DNA of 64,000 nucleotides from Cesiribacter sp964504565 (GCA_964504565.1 CAZDEY010000001.1:476075-540074), one strand, 5' to 3'. Positions 33,050 to 42,377 are shown, counted from the first letter of the stretch. Translations and numbers: made by a program. The notes: generated by a model not told the origin, from the sequence alone.

Positions 33050-35470
33050 ATGAAACGCCACCTATCACTATTTTTACTCTTAATCCTGGCCGGCACGGGT
33101 GCCTGGGCGCAAGGAAAAATCTCCGGAAAACTAACTGATACTGAGGGAGCCGGCCTGCCTTACGCCACAGTTGCCCTGTTAAACACGGCAGACTCCAGCC
33201 TGGCTAAAGGAGCCATAACTAACGAAGAAGGTGCTTACGAACTGGTTGGAATAAAGGCTGGTAACTATATACTGCAAGCCCGTATGATGGGCTACGCCGG
33301 CTACCTAAGTTCGCCCATGGCTATAGAAGAGAATCAAGCCAAACAAATTCCAACCATAACCTTGGCTAGTGCCGAGGAACAACTGGAAGCAGTTGAAGTG
33401 CGTGGCCAATTGCCCCAAATTGTGCAGGAAGCCGACCGTATGGTGGTAAATGTAGAAAACAGTTCGCTTTCAGCCGGGGGCAATGCCCTGGAAGTGTTAG
33501 AAAAATCGCCGGGCATACTGGTTGACCAGGACGGTAACATTAGCATGAACGGCAAGCAGGGCGTTATCATAATGATTGACGGCAAGCGTACCTTTTTAAG
33601 TGCTACGGAGGTGAGTAATATGCTGCGTAATATGAGCAGTGAGGCGGTTTCTAAGATAGAACTGATAACCAACCCCGGCGCTAAGTACGATGCCGAGGGT
33701 AATGCCGGAATTATCAATATTCAGACTAAGAAGAAACTGGCTGGCGGTACTAATGGTACGCTTACGGCCGGGGCGGGCTACGGCCGATATGAAAAGGCCA
33801 ACGGCGGGCTTTCGCTTAACCATCGTAACGGTAGATTAAACCTGTTCGGCAATTATAATTACAACTATAATAATACGTATCGCGAAACCTTTATCGACCG
33901 CAAGGCCCCATATAACGGACAAATAGTTTACTTCGATCAGGACAACCTGCGCCCGCAAAGTTTTAACAACAACTCGTTTAAGGCAGGAGCTGACTACTTC
34001 CTGAGTGATAAAACTACTTTAGGAGTTGCTGTAAACGGCTTTACCAGCGTACGCCGGGCTACCGCCGATAACTTTACTAATATTGATAATTTAGAACGGG
34101 AGCAGGTAGGATATATTTATACCGGCCTTAGAGGCAAAGCCACCAGCAGCAACCTCACCTATAACCTAAACTGGCAGCAAAAATTACGCAAAGAGGGTGA
34201 GGAAATCCTGTTCAATGCCGATTATACCCGCTACCGCAGTCAGGATAACGATATATTTAACATTGACCAGGAAGATGATGTAATCAATCAGTACGCTTCT
34301 TATTATGTAAGAAACCGCCCGGAGTCAGATATTGATATTTACGTTAGCTCGCTGGACTATACCTTGCCGCTGGCCAATAATAACCGCCTGGAGTTGGGGG
34401 CAAAAAGCAGTTATGTAACCAGCAACAACCAGTTATTGCTGGAGGAAAGCCCGGCCGGTGAGCTATGGAAAATAAATGAACAACTCAGCAGTAATTTCTT
34501 GTATAGAGAAAACCTAAATGCGCTATATGCTAACTGGAGCGGTAAAGTTGGCAAACTACAGGTTACCGCCGGCCTGCGCGCCGAACATACCTGGTATAAC
34601 GGAGATGCGGATACCACCCAAATTAGCGATAATTACGTATCGCTCTTCCCCAGTATATTCGTTCAGCATCAGATAAGCGAAAAGCAGCATTTGGGAGCTT
34701 CCTACAGCCGCCGGGTTGACCGCCCCAGTTATCAGGATTTAAACCCCTTCTTTTATTTTCTCGATCTGTTTACTTACGGAAAAGGCAACCCCCTTTTACA
34801 GCCCAGCTTTACCAACCAGATGCAGTTTACCCACGGCTACAATAATTGGCTAAACACCAGCTTAACGCTAAGCCACACCAAAAACCCTATGACCGATATT
34901 ATTGATCAGGATGATGAAAACGGGGCAACTTACCAAACCAATACCAACTTAGGCGATTTGTACGCCTGGAACCTGAACGTTAATGCTTCACTACAGCCGC
35001 TTAAGTGGTGGAGTATGCAAAACAACTTTAGTTTATATCAGAATATTTTTGATGCTAGGTTCCGCGGCCAAGAATTAGATACCGATGTTCTGGCCTGGAA
35101 TTATAACCTCCAAAATAGCTTTGTGCTGCCCGCCAACTTTAAAGCGGAACTAGGGGCTTTTTACCGGTCACCATCTCAATTTAATACAATAGATATAAAG
35201 AGTATGTACGCGGTATTTGCCGGAGTAAGCAAAAGCTTTATGGACGATAGGGCTAGCCTTAAGCTTAACATAAACGATATATTTAATACCATGCGTTTCC
35301 GCGGCAGTATTCAGTTTGATAATATAGATGCCGATGTAATTAATCAGTGGGAAAGCCGCCAGGCTCGTCTAACCTTTACCTACCGCTTCGGCAGTAATGA
35401 TATGAAGGCGGTACAACGCCGCCGCGGTGCATCCTCGGACGAGCAAAGCCGAATAAAAAGCGGCAGTTAA
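33050..35470 (+). CDS. Outer-membrane beta-barrel receptor (TonB-dependent receptor-like, OMP_b-brl_3 type)
   Basis: 806 aa from ATG 33050. Signal peptide (RHLSLFLLLILAGTGAWAQ), then a carboxypeptidase-like regulatory domain (ISGKLTDTEGAGLPYATV, about 20-100), a plug-like domain (ALEVLEKSPGILVDQDGNISMNG ... VIMIDGK) and a C-terminal barrel with alternating strands and aromatic ends (YSRRVDRPSYQDLNPFFYFLD, LNINDIFNTMRF). No clear N-terminal TonB box. It fits the outer-membrane beta-barrel family protein group that takes up nutrients or peptides. The frame also allows GTG 33029, but that lies in a promoter box, and ATG starts a normal signal peptide. No SusD-like partner is adjacent. Confidence 0.87.
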   Translation: MKRHLSLFLLLILAGTGAWAQGKISGKLTDTEGAGLPYATVALLNTADSSLAKGAITNEEGAYELVGIKAGNYILQARMMGYAGYLSSPMAIEENQAKQIPTITLASAEEQLEAVEVRGQLPQIVQEADRMVVNVENSSLSAGGNALEVLEKSPGILVDQDGNISMNGKQGVIIMIDGKRTFLSATEVSNMLRNMSSEAVSKIELITNPGAKYDAEGNAGIINIQTKKKLAGGTNGTLTAGAGYGRYEKANGGLSLNHRNGRLNLFGNYNYNYNNTYRETFIDRKAPYNGQIVYFDQDNLRPQSFNNNSFKAGADYFLSDKTTLGVAVNGFTSVRRATADNFTNIDNLEREQVGYIYTGLRGKATSSNLTYNLNWQQKLRKEGEEILFNADYTRYRSQDNDIFNIDQEDDVINQYASYYVRNRPESDIDIYVSSLDYTLPLANNNRLELGAKSSYVTSNNQLLLEESPAGELWKINEQLSSNFLYRENLNALYANWSGKVGKLQVTAGLRAEHTWYNGDADTTQISDNYVSLFPSIFVQHQISEKQHLGASYSRRVDRPSYQDLNPFFYFLDLFTYGKGNPLLQPSFTNQMQFTHGYNNWLNTSLTLSHTKNPMTDIIDQDDENGATYQTNTNLGDLYAWNLNVNASLQPLKWWSMQNNFSLYQNIFDARFRGQELDTDVLAWNYNLQNSFVLPANFKAELGAFYRSPSQFNTIDIKSMYAVFAGVSKSFMDDRASLKLNINDIFNTMRFRGSIQFDNIDADVINQWESRQARLTFTYRFGSNDMKAVQRRRGASSDEQSRIKSGS

Positions 35471-35501
35471 CCGATACAGATAGTTGGTTAGATTGGTTGA
35501 G

Positions 35502-35534
35502 AAAAACAGGCTCTCGGTATAGAGGCCTGTTTTT
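35502..35534. terminator. Terminator between convergent genes
   Basis: AAAAACAGG (35502-35510) / CCTGTTTTT (35526-35534), extended by CTCT/AGAG. A and T runs on both sides allow use in both directions. Confidence 0.75.
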
Positions 35535-35555
35535 TAGTTTAGGTGAAAACCGGCC

Positions 35556-36353
35556 TTAGAGTAGCGTAAACCTATCGGCATCTAGTTGCGCGGGAAATTT
35601 CAGGCGATACTGCACCAATTCTTTGCCGGAAAGAGTAAGGGTTTTTATAACTTCGGTTTGGTGCTGCTGCCATAGCGTGTCTCCTTTAAAACCAAATACC
35701 CCGGAGCCGCCAGTATACGCTATACCGTTTCCATCTTCGCCTACGCGGTTTAGCCCGGCGGTATAGCAAAGGTTTTCCACGGCTCGGGCGGGCAATAATA
35801 CATCCCAAGCTTGTTGGCGGGCGGCGGGCCAGTTGGCTACGTACAGCAGCAAGTCGTAGGCTAGTTCATTGCTAGTAGAATTGTAGGCCAGGTTTCGGCT
35901 CCAGACCGGAAATCGCAAATCGTAGCAGATAAGCGGGCAAATTTTCCAGCCGCGCCACTCGCAAATAATTCTTTCCGTGCCGGCACTGTAGTGCTCGTGT
36001 TCATTGGCCATGCGGAACAGATGGCGCTTATCGTACTGTTGGTAGCTTCCGCTGGGTTCTACCCAAAGCAAGCGATTGAAATACTGCCCTCCTTCTTGCA
36101 CAATATAACTTCCGGTAATTACGGCCTGGGTTTGCTTGGCTAACTGCTGCATCCACTTTAGGGTGGTAGTGCGAGCCACCTCGGCCTGGGCTTCGGCCAG
36201 CATAGTAAAGCCGGTGGTAAACATTTCGGGTAATACGATCAGGTCGGTAGGCTGGCTAATCTGCCAAATCTTCTCTTCCAGCATAGCTCTATTAGCCGCC
36301 GGCTGGTGCCAGTGCAACTGGGTTTGTATAAGTGTAAGGGTGAGGTTTTGCAT
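35556..36353 (-). CDS. Nitrilase-superfamily omega-amidase
   Basis: 265 aa. The Glu-Lys-Cys triad is visible: Glu in VLPEMFTTGF, Lys in YDKRHLF, Cys in ICYDLRFPVWSRN. WVEPSGSYQQYDKRHLF and the length match the YafV/NIT2 group. These enzymes hydrolyse 2-oxoglutaramate or 2-oxosuccinamate. The gene for a methionine/glutamine-type aminotransferase lies just upstream in the same direction; such an aminotransferase using glutamine as amino donor produces exactly the amide this enzyme would remove, so the pair likely works in 4-methylthio-2-oxobutyrate (methionine salvage) metabolism. Confidence 0.87.
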   Translation of the reverse strand: MQNLTLTLIQTQLHWHQPAANRAMLEEKIWQISQPTDLIVLPEMFTTGFTMLAEAQAEVARTTTLKWMQQLAKQTQAVITGSYIVQEGGQYFNRLLWVEPSGSYQQYDKRHLFRMANEHEHYSAGTERIICEWRGWKICPLICYDLRFPVWSRNLAYNSTSNELAYDLLLYVANWPAARQQAWDVLLPARAVENLCYTAGLNRVGEDGNGIAYTGGSGVFGFKGDTLWQQHQTEVIKTLTLSGKELVQYRLKFPAQLDADRFTLL

Positions 36354-36364
36354 TTATTTAGATG

Positions 36365-36599
36365 GGAGATATGAGACAATAGACATTAGAGTCAGGAATC
36401 AAGCGGCCGCCGGTCTGGCGAGACCCGCGCGGAATCAGGAGTCAAGAACCAAGAGCTGAGAAGTATACTGGTACAGGATGCAGGACGAAAGACATAGGAC
36501 AACGAATAAACGGTCTGCCGTCGCATTTTTAATTTCTAACACCAAATACCATATACTTTGTACTAATTACCAACTACCCACCTGGCACCTGGCACCAAG
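36365..36599. repeat. Mosaic low-complexity island, left of the aminotransferase gene
   Basis: Series of degenerate short words: ATGAGACAATAGACATTAGA, GTCAGGAATCAAG, a GC-rich block AAGCGGCCGCC (36401-36411), a 15-base hairpin insert (36412-36426, GGTCT/AGACC), GCGCGGA, AATCAGGAGTCAAGA, then GGAC/CATAGGAC words and ACCATATAC. The same order appears at 37831-37930 without the 15-base insert. Confidence 0.6.
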
Positions 36600-37757
36600 T
36601 TAAATCTTCCGTAGCAGCTCACCCGCCCGCTCTAAAGTTTCTTCCTGTTTGGCGAAGCATATTCGTAGCATGCGGGGGTCGTGGCCATTATGGTAGAAGG
36701 GGGAAATGGGTATAGTGGCTACGCCGTACTCGTGGGTTAAACCATGGGCAATTTGTCGGTCGCTACCCTTTAGGTGAGCCGGAATTTTTACCAATTGAAA
36801 GTAGGTGCCGTGGCTGGGTACGGGTTCAAAATTGCTTTTCTCTAACTCCTGAAGAAGGGCATCGCGTTTTTGCTGGTAAAAACCGCCGAGTGCACTGTAG
36901 TGGGCTGGTTCTTGCAAATATTCGGCTAAGGCATATTGAGTGGACGTATGTACGCTAAAGGTTACGTATTGGTGAATTTTCCTGATTTCGGTGGTTAGGG
37001 CCGGCGGGGCTACTACGTACCCAACCTTCCAGCCGGTAGCGTGAAATGTTTTTCCAAACGAGTATACAGCTGCGGCTCGTTCGCGCAGGTTCGGGAAGCG
37101 CAGTACGCTGTGGTGCTCAAGTTCATCAAAAATTATATGCTCGTACACCTCGTCCGATAGTACCCAACAGTCCGGGTAGTGTTCCAGCAGTTCTTCCAGC
37201 TTTTGCATATCGGCCCGGCTCCATACACTGCCGGTGGGGTTATGCGGGGTATTAAGAATGAGTAAGCGGGTATTTCGGCTGAAAGCCTTCTCAATTTTGG
37301 GCCAATCGGGGGTAAAGTCTATCGGATTTAGCGACACGTACACTGGCTTACCGTTCTGCAACTCGACCGCGGGGCCGTAGCTATCGTAGGCCGGCTCCAG
37401 AATAATTACCTCATCGTCCTGGCTAACCATAGCCGAAATAGCGCAAAATAGAGCTTCGGTGGCCCCGGCAGTAATAGTTATTTCGGTTTCCGCACTTACT
37501 TTTATACCGTAGGTGTGCCTAAATTTGCTAGCGATTGCCTCCCGCAGTTGAGGTAAGCCGGCCATAGGGGCGTACTGGTTAACCCCTTCAGATGCGTATT
37601 TGCCTAATAATTTAACTAAATCGGCACTAACCGGAAAATCGGGGAAGCCCTGGGAGAGGTTAAGCGCGCCGGTTTCCCGGGCCAGTGCCGACATTTCAGC
37701 GAAAATACTGGTGCTCAAATTAGGTAATTTGCTCTGCGGTAAACTAATAGTAGCCAT
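36600..37757 (-). CDS. Methionine/glutamine aminotransferase, class I/II PLP-dependent
   Basis: 385 aa. PLP lysine in YSFGKTFHATGWKVGYV, the conserved NTPHNPTGSVW and the aspartate in VLSDEVYEHI identify fold type I aminotransferases; the N-terminal NLSQGFPDFPVSADL and TEITITAGATEALFCAI agree with the YbdL/kynurenine-glutamine transaminase branch acting on methionine. It likely converts 4-methylthio-2-oxobutyrate to methionine or works in reverse. The omega-amidase gene follows 246 bases later in the same direction, across a repeat island; near-identical repeat islands flank the gene on both sides. Confidence 0.88.
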   Translation of the reverse strand: MATISLPQSKLPNLSTSIFAEMSALARETGALNLSQGFPDFPVSADLVKLLGKYASEGVNQYAPMAGLPQLREAIASKFRHTYGIKVSAETEITITAGATEALFCAISAMVSQDDEVIILEPAYDSYGPAVELQNGKPVYVSLNPIDFTPDWPKIEKAFSRNTRLLILNTPHNPTGSVWSRADMQKLEELLEHYPDCWVLSDEVYEHIIFDELEHHSVLRFPNLRERAAAVYSFGKTFHATGWKVGYVVAPPALTTEIRKIHQYVTFSVHTSTQYALAEYLQEPAHYSALGGFYQQKRDALLQELEKSNFEPVPSHGTYFQLVKIPAHLKGSDRQIAHGLTHEYGVATIPISPFYHNGHDPRMLRICFAKQEETLERAGELLRKI

Positions 37758-37830
37758 GCCTCAAAATAAGAAAAGAATCAGTACCGGCCTAATTGCGCAG
37801 TTTTTTGGTAGATTTGGAATTTAGTTTGAG

Positions 37831-38012
37831 AATCTAGAATCAAGCGGCCGCCGCGCGGAGTCAGGAATCAGGAGTCAAGATTTAGGACATAAGATATAGG
37901 ACATAAGGCATAGGACATAAGACTTATGGCTACCCCAGAAACCATATACTAGCTACCAATAACTGACCACCTCATTAATTCGCCAACTCGCCAATTCGCT
38001 ACTTCACCAACT
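37831..38012. repeat. Mosaic low-complexity island, right of the aminotransferase gene
   Basis: AATCTAGAATCAAGCGGCCG (37831-37850) and following bases repeat the left island without its 15-base insert, then a degenerate 13-15-base tandem of TTAGGACATAAGA / TATAGGACATAAGG / CATAGGACATAAGA words (37881-37923), CCATATAC, and CGCCAACTCGCCAATTCGC words up to the next gene. Confidence 0.6.
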
Positions 38013-38017
38013 CCCCT

Positions 38018-38812
38018 ATGGAAATTACTTCGCCCAAAAACGCCCGCATTAAGCATCTGACCGATTTGCAGGAAAAGAGTCGTAACCGGCGTAAAGAGGG
38101 GCTATTTGTAATTGAAGGTCCGCGGGAAATTAAACTGGCATTGGCGGGTGGCTACGTTCTGGAAGAAATTTATAACTGCACTGAAATAGAGTCGGAAGAG
38201 AAAGAGCAGGTACTGGGGCAGATTGCCGGCGAGGTGTTGCAGTTTAGTATTAGCCTGCCGGTTTACCAAAAAATAGCCTACCGCAGCACCGTAGGCGGGC
38301 TAGTGGCCGTAGCCCGGGCAAAACCGCTGAGTCTGGAAAATCTTACTCTAAGCAAAAACCCGCTGATTTTGGTATGCGAAGGCGTAGAAAAACCCGGAAA
38401 TTTGGGCGCTCTACTGCGCACGGCCGATGCCACCCAACTAGATGCCTTCATCATCTGCGACCCTAAGGCCGATTTTTATAACCCAAACGTAATTCGAAGC
38501 AGTGTAGGCTGCGTATTTACCCAGGCAGTGGCTGCGGCCGGCACCGCTGAAACCATAGCTTTTCTAAAGAAAAATAACATAGCTACTTATGCCTGCGAGT
38601 TAGAGGCCGCCCAACGTTACGACCAACCCGACTATACCCGGCCTACTGCCTTTATAATGGGCACAGAAGCTACCGGCCTCAGCCGGGAATGGTTAAGTGC
38701 TGCCGATCAAAATATTATCATTCCGATGCGCGGGCAAATAGATTCGCTTAATGTATCGGTTTCGGCGGCGGTAGTGGTATTTGAGGCGGGGCGGCAGCGG
38801 GGGTTTTGTTAG
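38018..38812 (+). CDS. TrmH/SpoU-family RNA 2'-O-ribose methyltransferase
   Basis: 264 aa. N-terminal RNA-binding region (ITSPKNARIKHLTDLQEKSRNR...FVIEGPREI) and a knotted SPOUT domain with motif 1 EKPGNLGALLRTAD, motif 2 IMGTEATGLS and motif 3 IPMRGQIDSLNVSVSAAV. The motif 1 Arg and motif 3 Ser-Leu-Asn are the catalytic and SAM-binding residues. The target is probably 23S rRNA, as in TsnR/RlmB-like relatives, but could be tRNA. Single gene, GC-richer than the flanking island. Confidence 0.9.
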   Translation: MEITSPKNARIKHLTDLQEKSRNRRKEGLFVIEGPREIKLALAGGYVLEEIYNCTEIESEEKEQVLGQIAGEVLQFSISLPVYQKIAYRSTVGGLVAVARAKPLSLENLTLSKNPLILVCEGVEKPGNLGALLRTADATQLDAFIICDPKADFYNPNVIRSSVGCVFTQAVAAAGTAETIAFLKKNNIATYACELEAAQRYDQPDYTRPTAFIMGTEATGLSREWLSAADQNIIIPMRGQIDSLNVSVSAAVVVFEAGRQRGFC

Positions 38813-38832
38813 ATTTACTAATGATACTTATA

Positions 38833-38840
38833 TACTTTTG
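38833..38840 (+). promoter_or_regulatory. -7 box of the porin-like gene
   Basis: TACTTTTG matches TAnnTTTG exactly, 42 bases before the ATG at 38883. TTAG at 38809-38812 may be the -33 box (20-base spacer). Confidence 0.5.
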
Positions 38841-38882
38841 TAGAGGTTTGTCGTATACGACCTAGAGTAAAAATTAATCAGT

Positions 38883-39464
38883 ATGAACCGAATTCTTATT
38901 ACGCTTTTTTTCATTGGTGCTTTCTTCAGCCTTAATGCAGAAGCCCAAACCGGTGCTTCGGTAGGCTTAAAAGCGGGTCTTAATGTTAGTAGTTTAAATG
39001 GGCCAGATATGAATAACCCGGAAAGTCGTTTAGGTTTTCATCTCGGGCTAATGTCTGAAATTCCTGTGGTAGGAAATACCATAATGTTACAGCCTGAATT
39101 ACAATACTCACTACAGGGCGAAGGTGACCGGATAGCTTCCTCTACCGACCTGCACTATTTAAATATACCAATATTGGCTAAGGTAGAATTGGTGAATAGT
39201 GTAAATCTGCAATTTGGCCCCTATATGGGTTTTTTGCTGAGTGCCCGTCGAAATGATATGAAGGTTAACAAAGAATTTAATAGTATAGATGCCGGCTTGG
39301 CCATTGGTTTAGGATATAACCCCAACAAATTTGATCTTAGCCTGCGCTACCAATTTGGTCTGGCTAAAGTTGCCGATGATGATATAGTTAAAAGATTATA
39401 CACCTCCGGCAATGACTACGGTAACCGCGTAGTTCAGCTCTCGGTCGGTTACTTTATAAACTAA
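38883..39464 (+). CDS. Porin family outer-membrane beta-barrel protein (PorT-like fold)
   Basis: 193 aa. Signal peptide ending NAEAQ; then GASVGLKAGLNVSSLNG, LGFHLGLMSEIPV, LQPELQYSLQGEG and a closing VQLSVGYFIN, the pattern of the outer membrane beta-barrel (PF13568) family of Bacteroidota. These are 8-strand barrels of unclear function, some linked to type IX secretion. Preceded by an exact -7 box and followed by a strong terminator, so it is monocistronic. Confidence 0.82.
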   Translation: MNRILITLFFIGAFFSLNAEAQTGASVGLKAGLNVSSLNGPDMNNPESRLGFHLGLMSEIPVVGNTIMLQPELQYSLQGEGDRIASSTDLHYLNIPILAKVELVNSVNLQFGPYMGFLLSARRNDMKVNKEFNSIDAGLAIGLGYNPNKFDLSLRYQFGLAKVADDDIVKRLYTSGNDYGNRVVQLSVGYFIN

Positions 39465-39490
39465 AACCACCGAACTTACCAAAACCTTGG

Positions 39491-39516
39491 CCCCGGCAAA
39501 CGCTGGGGTTTTTTTT
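39491..39516 (+). terminator. Rho-independent terminator of the porin-like gene
   Basis: CCCCGGC (39491-39497) / GCTGGGG (39502-39508), loop AAAC, then eight T residues. Confidence 0.85.
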
Positions 39517-39554
39517 GTTTTTGATACTACCCTATATTAGAGTTTTAATGCCAT

Positions 39555-40649
39555 ATGCCTCAGTCAGAAACCCGTTTCCCGCCTTATTTTAAATATACCA
39601 CAGTATTATTTGGGCTAATATTATCCATATACGCTTTGGTGGAGGCTAAGGAATTACTTATTCCTTTGGCTATTGCCCTGGTTTTTGCCCTGTTGCTTTA
39701 CCCGTTTTGTAAAAAGCTGGAATCCTTTCGGTTGCCCCGGGCACTGGCGGCGGGTACTTCAATACTACTATTATTAGGCGTAGTGGTAGGTATTGGTTAT
39801 CTGCTCTTTCTTCAGCTCGATAGTATGGGGCAGGAATTACCTACCCTAAACAGTAAACTCAACGATAAACTAGATAGTATTCAGGAGTATCTGGAAGCTA
39901 CCTTCGGCATGAACCAGGAGCGGCAAAGTGCCTACGTTAAGCAATCAATCAACAATTTTTTGCGCAATAGCGGCTCGGTATTTTCCACTACCTTTAACTT
40001 AACCGCCGGCCTGTTCAACTATCTGATTGTAGTACCCATATCGCTGTTTTTTATGCTGTACTACCGCAAGTTTTTCAAGCGGTTTCTGTACAAGCTGGTT
40101 AAACGAACCCAGCATACTAAGCTGGAAACCATTCTTAGCAACGTTCAACTGGTTATTCAGAATTATATAGTAGGCTTGTTTACCGTTATTGCTATTGTAG
40201 CGGTGCTAAACGCGCTGGGTTTGTACATAGTAGGAATTAAGTACGCACTGTTTTTTGGGGTTATGGTTTCGTTGCTCACGGTAATTCCGTACGTAGGCAT
40301 TTTGCTTGGGTCGTTAGTAGCTATTTCGTACGCCCTACTCACCACCGATAGCTTGCTTTACCCTGCCCTGACGGCCCTGGTGTTTTGGGTGGTACAAATT
40401 TTAGAAGGCAACTTAATAACCCCTAATGTGGTAGGCAGCCGCGTTAAACTAAATCCCTTTGTTGCCATAGTAGGCCTGTTAATTGGCGGTATGATATGGG
40501 GCCCGGCCGGCATGATTCTCTCTATACCCTTTTTGGCTATGCTGAAAGTGGTATTAGATGCTATACCCAGTACCCAGGCCTACGGCTACGTAATGGGAGT
40601 ACCGCAGGAAGATGAGCCCAGCCCGGCACCTCCGCCCAAGGTTTCTTAA
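39555..40649 (+). CDS. AI-2E family transporter
   Basis: 364 aa with about 8 membrane helices in the usual arrangement: two near the start, a long extracytoplasmic helical segment (about 90-150), then a cluster to the C-terminus. Conserved blocks include FYRKFFKRFLYKLV-like basic loop, LTVIPYVGILLGSL and EGNLITPNVVGSRVKLNPF. The family is named after TqsA but includes sodium/proton antiporters and other exporters; the substrate is not predictable. A terminator stands 150 bases after the stop. Confidence 0.87.
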   Translation: MPQSETRFPPYFKYTTVLFGLILSIYALVEAKELLIPLAIALVFALLLYPFCKKLESFRLPRALAAGTSILLLLGVVVGIGYLLFLQLDSMGQELPTLNSKLNDKLDSIQEYLEATFGMNQERQSAYVKQSINNFLRNSGSVFSTTFNLTAGLFNYLIVVPISLFFMLYYRKFFKRFLYKLVKRTQHTKLETILSNVQLVIQNYIVGLFTVIAIVAVLNALGLYIVGIKYALFFGVMVSLLTVIPYVGILLGSLVAISYALLTTDSLLYPALTALVFWVVQILEGNLITPNVVGSRVKLNPFVAIVGLLIGGMIWGPAGMILSIPFLAMLKVVLDAIPSTQAYGYVMGVPQEDEPSPAPPPKVS

Positions 40650-40802
40650 ATAATTCTGGAGCGTCCGCTATAAAGTGGTGGAGCTGATAATAATTATAAT
40701 GATATAATCCTTACTTTATAAATGACTTAGGTTTCCGGTGAAGAGGCCAGCTAGGTATCTGCTATATATATGGCAACTATTAAAGCCACCTGTTAGTTGT
40801 AC

Positions 40803-40830
40803 ACCCAACTCCTCACCGGTTGGGTTTTTT
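40803..40830 (+). terminator. Terminator upstream of the RND operon
   Basis: ACCCAAC (40803-40809) / GTTGGGT (40819-40825) followed by a T run. Confidence 0.75.
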
Positions 40831-40910
40831 ATTTGCCGCTTAAGTAAATGTTTTACCATTGAATTGCGTTCTCTTCTAATCAGCCGTACCTTGTCAGTTT
40901 ACAATTTTTT

Positions 40911-41990
40911 ATGAAGAGTTCAGTGCGGAACCTGTTGTGGGTAGTTGTTATAGCCGTAGTTATTATTCTGCTGGCCCTGCCCAAACTAGGCCCAATTTTT
41001 AGCGATAAGGAGGAAGGTGAATCAACCCAAGCTGCCGCCGCCGCGCCCTCGGCCTTGCCCGTAGAGGTTACCGTGGTGCAGCCCGAGGCCTACCGCAGCA
41101 CCCTGCAACTTACCGGCTCGGTGCAGGCCAACGAAATGCTGGAACTGCGCAGCGAGGTAGCCGGCATAGTAGAGCGTATCTACTTTAATGAGGGGCAGCA
41201 GGTACAGCAGGGCGAGCTGCTCTTCACCATCCGCAACCAGGATTTACAGGCCCAACTGCGCAAAGCCGAGGCCCAGCAACAACTCTACCAGGATTCCGAA
41301 ACCCGCTACCGCCAGTTGCTGGAGCGCGAAGCCGTTAGCCGCGAAGAATTTGAGCAGGCCACCAATAACCTAAAAACCGCCGAGGCCGATATTTCGCTGC
41401 TGAAAGCCCAACTGGCCAAAACCCGCGTATACGCCCCTTTTAGTGGTACCATTGGCCTGCGCCGCGTAAGCCCCGGCACCTACGTTAGCGCCGGTACCTC
41501 GGTAGCCAGCATGTACGATTTAACCCCCGCCAAGCTAGAGTTTGCCGTGCCCGGTAAGTACGCCGGTCAGGTAAAAGTAGGCACCGCCGTAGAGTTTACT
41601 ACCGACGGCAGCACCGCCACCTACCAGGGCGAAATTTACGCCATAGAACCTCAGGTAGACCCCGCCACCCGTACGCTAACCATGCGCGCCCGCAGCCCTA
41701 ACCCTAATCAGGATTTGCTGCCCGGCCAGTTTGCCCGCATAACCCTGCCCCTCAGCAAAAGCGACGAAAGCTTAATGGTAGCCAGCCAGGCCGTAGTGCC
41801 CGAAATGAACGGCCATAAAGTATATGTGCTGGAAAAGGGCTTGGTAGCCGAAAAGCAGATTGAAATAGGGGCCCGAACCGCCAATCAGGTACAAGTACTA
41901 GCTGGCCTAACCCCCGGCGATACGGTATTGACCACCGGCATACTGCAAGTACGCCCCGGTAGCACAGTGCAGGTAACTCAGGTTAATTAG
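40911..41990 (+). CDS. RND efflux periplasmic adaptor subunit
   Basis: 359 aa. N-terminal membrane helix/signal anchor (about 5-25), then the lipoyl-like half motif (LRSEVAGIVERIYFNEGQQVQQGELLF), a helical hairpin (about 110-160, LRKAEAQQQLYQDSE ... ISLLKAQLAKT), the second lipoyl half (VYAPFSGTIGLRRVSPGTYVSAG) and a beta-barrel domain (YAIEPQVDPATRTLTMRARS). It links the permease and TolC-like channel across the periplasm. First gene of an adaptor-permease-channel cluster; GC is visibly higher than in the flanking spacer. Confidence 0.92.
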   Translation: MKSSVRNLLWVVVIAVVIILLALPKLGPIFSDKEEGESTQAAAAAPSALPVEVTVVQPEAYRSTLQLTGSVQANEMLELRSEVAGIVERIYFNEGQQVQQGELLFTIRNQDLQAQLRKAEAQQQLYQDSETRYRQLLEREAVSREEFEQATNNLKTAEADISLLKAQLAKTRVYAPFSGTIGLRRVSPGTYVSAGTSVASMYDLTPAKLEFAVPGKYAGQVKVGTAVEFTTDGSTATYQGEIYAIEPQVDPATRTLTMRARSPNPNQDLLPGQFARITLPLSKSDESLMVASQAVVPEMNGHKVYVLEKGLVAEKQIEIGARTANQVQVLAGLTPGDTVLTTGILQVRPGSTVQVTQVN

Positions 41991-42075
41991 AGGATAGAAG
42001 TTAGAAGTTAGATGTTAGACAATTGACGATAGACAATGGACTGTATACCATAAATCAGCCAGCAGTACGGAGCCA

Positions 42076-42222
42076 AACTCCCCTCTTGAGGCGGACGGCT
42101 AGTCAGGGGCTAGGGGTGTGTAGTTCGGGATTAGTTATATCCGACTTATCAAGATTTTACCGGGCCAACACACCGCGCGACGGCCGCCCCCGGCTTCGCC
42201 GACCCCTCTCAAGAGGGGAGTT
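42076..42222. repeat. 147-bp palindromic MITE-like element
   Basis: Terminal perfect 14-bp inverted repeats AACTCCCCTCTTGA (42076-42089) / TCAAGAGGGGAGTT (42209-42222), inner GGTGTGT (42115-42121) / ACACACC (42168-42174) and a CGGC-TTC-GCCG hairpin (42191-42201). A related copy of one end lies at 45561-45590. Confidence 0.6.
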
Positions 42223-42342
42223 AGAAACGCCGCTACAGTAATAATGATCGAATCAAATCTCCTTAACTGCCTACCTCCAGAGGGGAAAAAGAAACGCCGC
42301 TGCTATACCATTAAGTTTTCAGCACTTTTCTACCTCCTCGCT

Positions 42343-42371
42343 CGTAATTCGTAATTAGAAATTCGTAATTA
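42343..42371. repeat. AATTACGAATT island (inverse orientation)
   Basis: CGTAATTCGTAATT followed by AAATTCGTAATTAA; ends 7 bases before the RND permease ATG. Confidence 0.55.
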
Positions 42372-42377
42372 AGCTCC

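Larger units (their letters stand above)
41991..42377. other. 387-base spacer inside the RND cluster
   Basis: Holds three repeat pieces: GTTAGAAGTTAGATGTTAGAC-type words at 41998-42020, the palindromic element at 42076-42222 and an AATTCGTAATT island at 42343-42371. The spacer breaks an otherwise typical adaptor-permease operon. No ORF supported. Confidence 0.6.

Noticed and set aside
42023..42241. 72-aa plus-strand ORF
   Set aside because: It lies inside the palindromic repeat element and has no coding character; it arises from the GC-rich inverted repeat.
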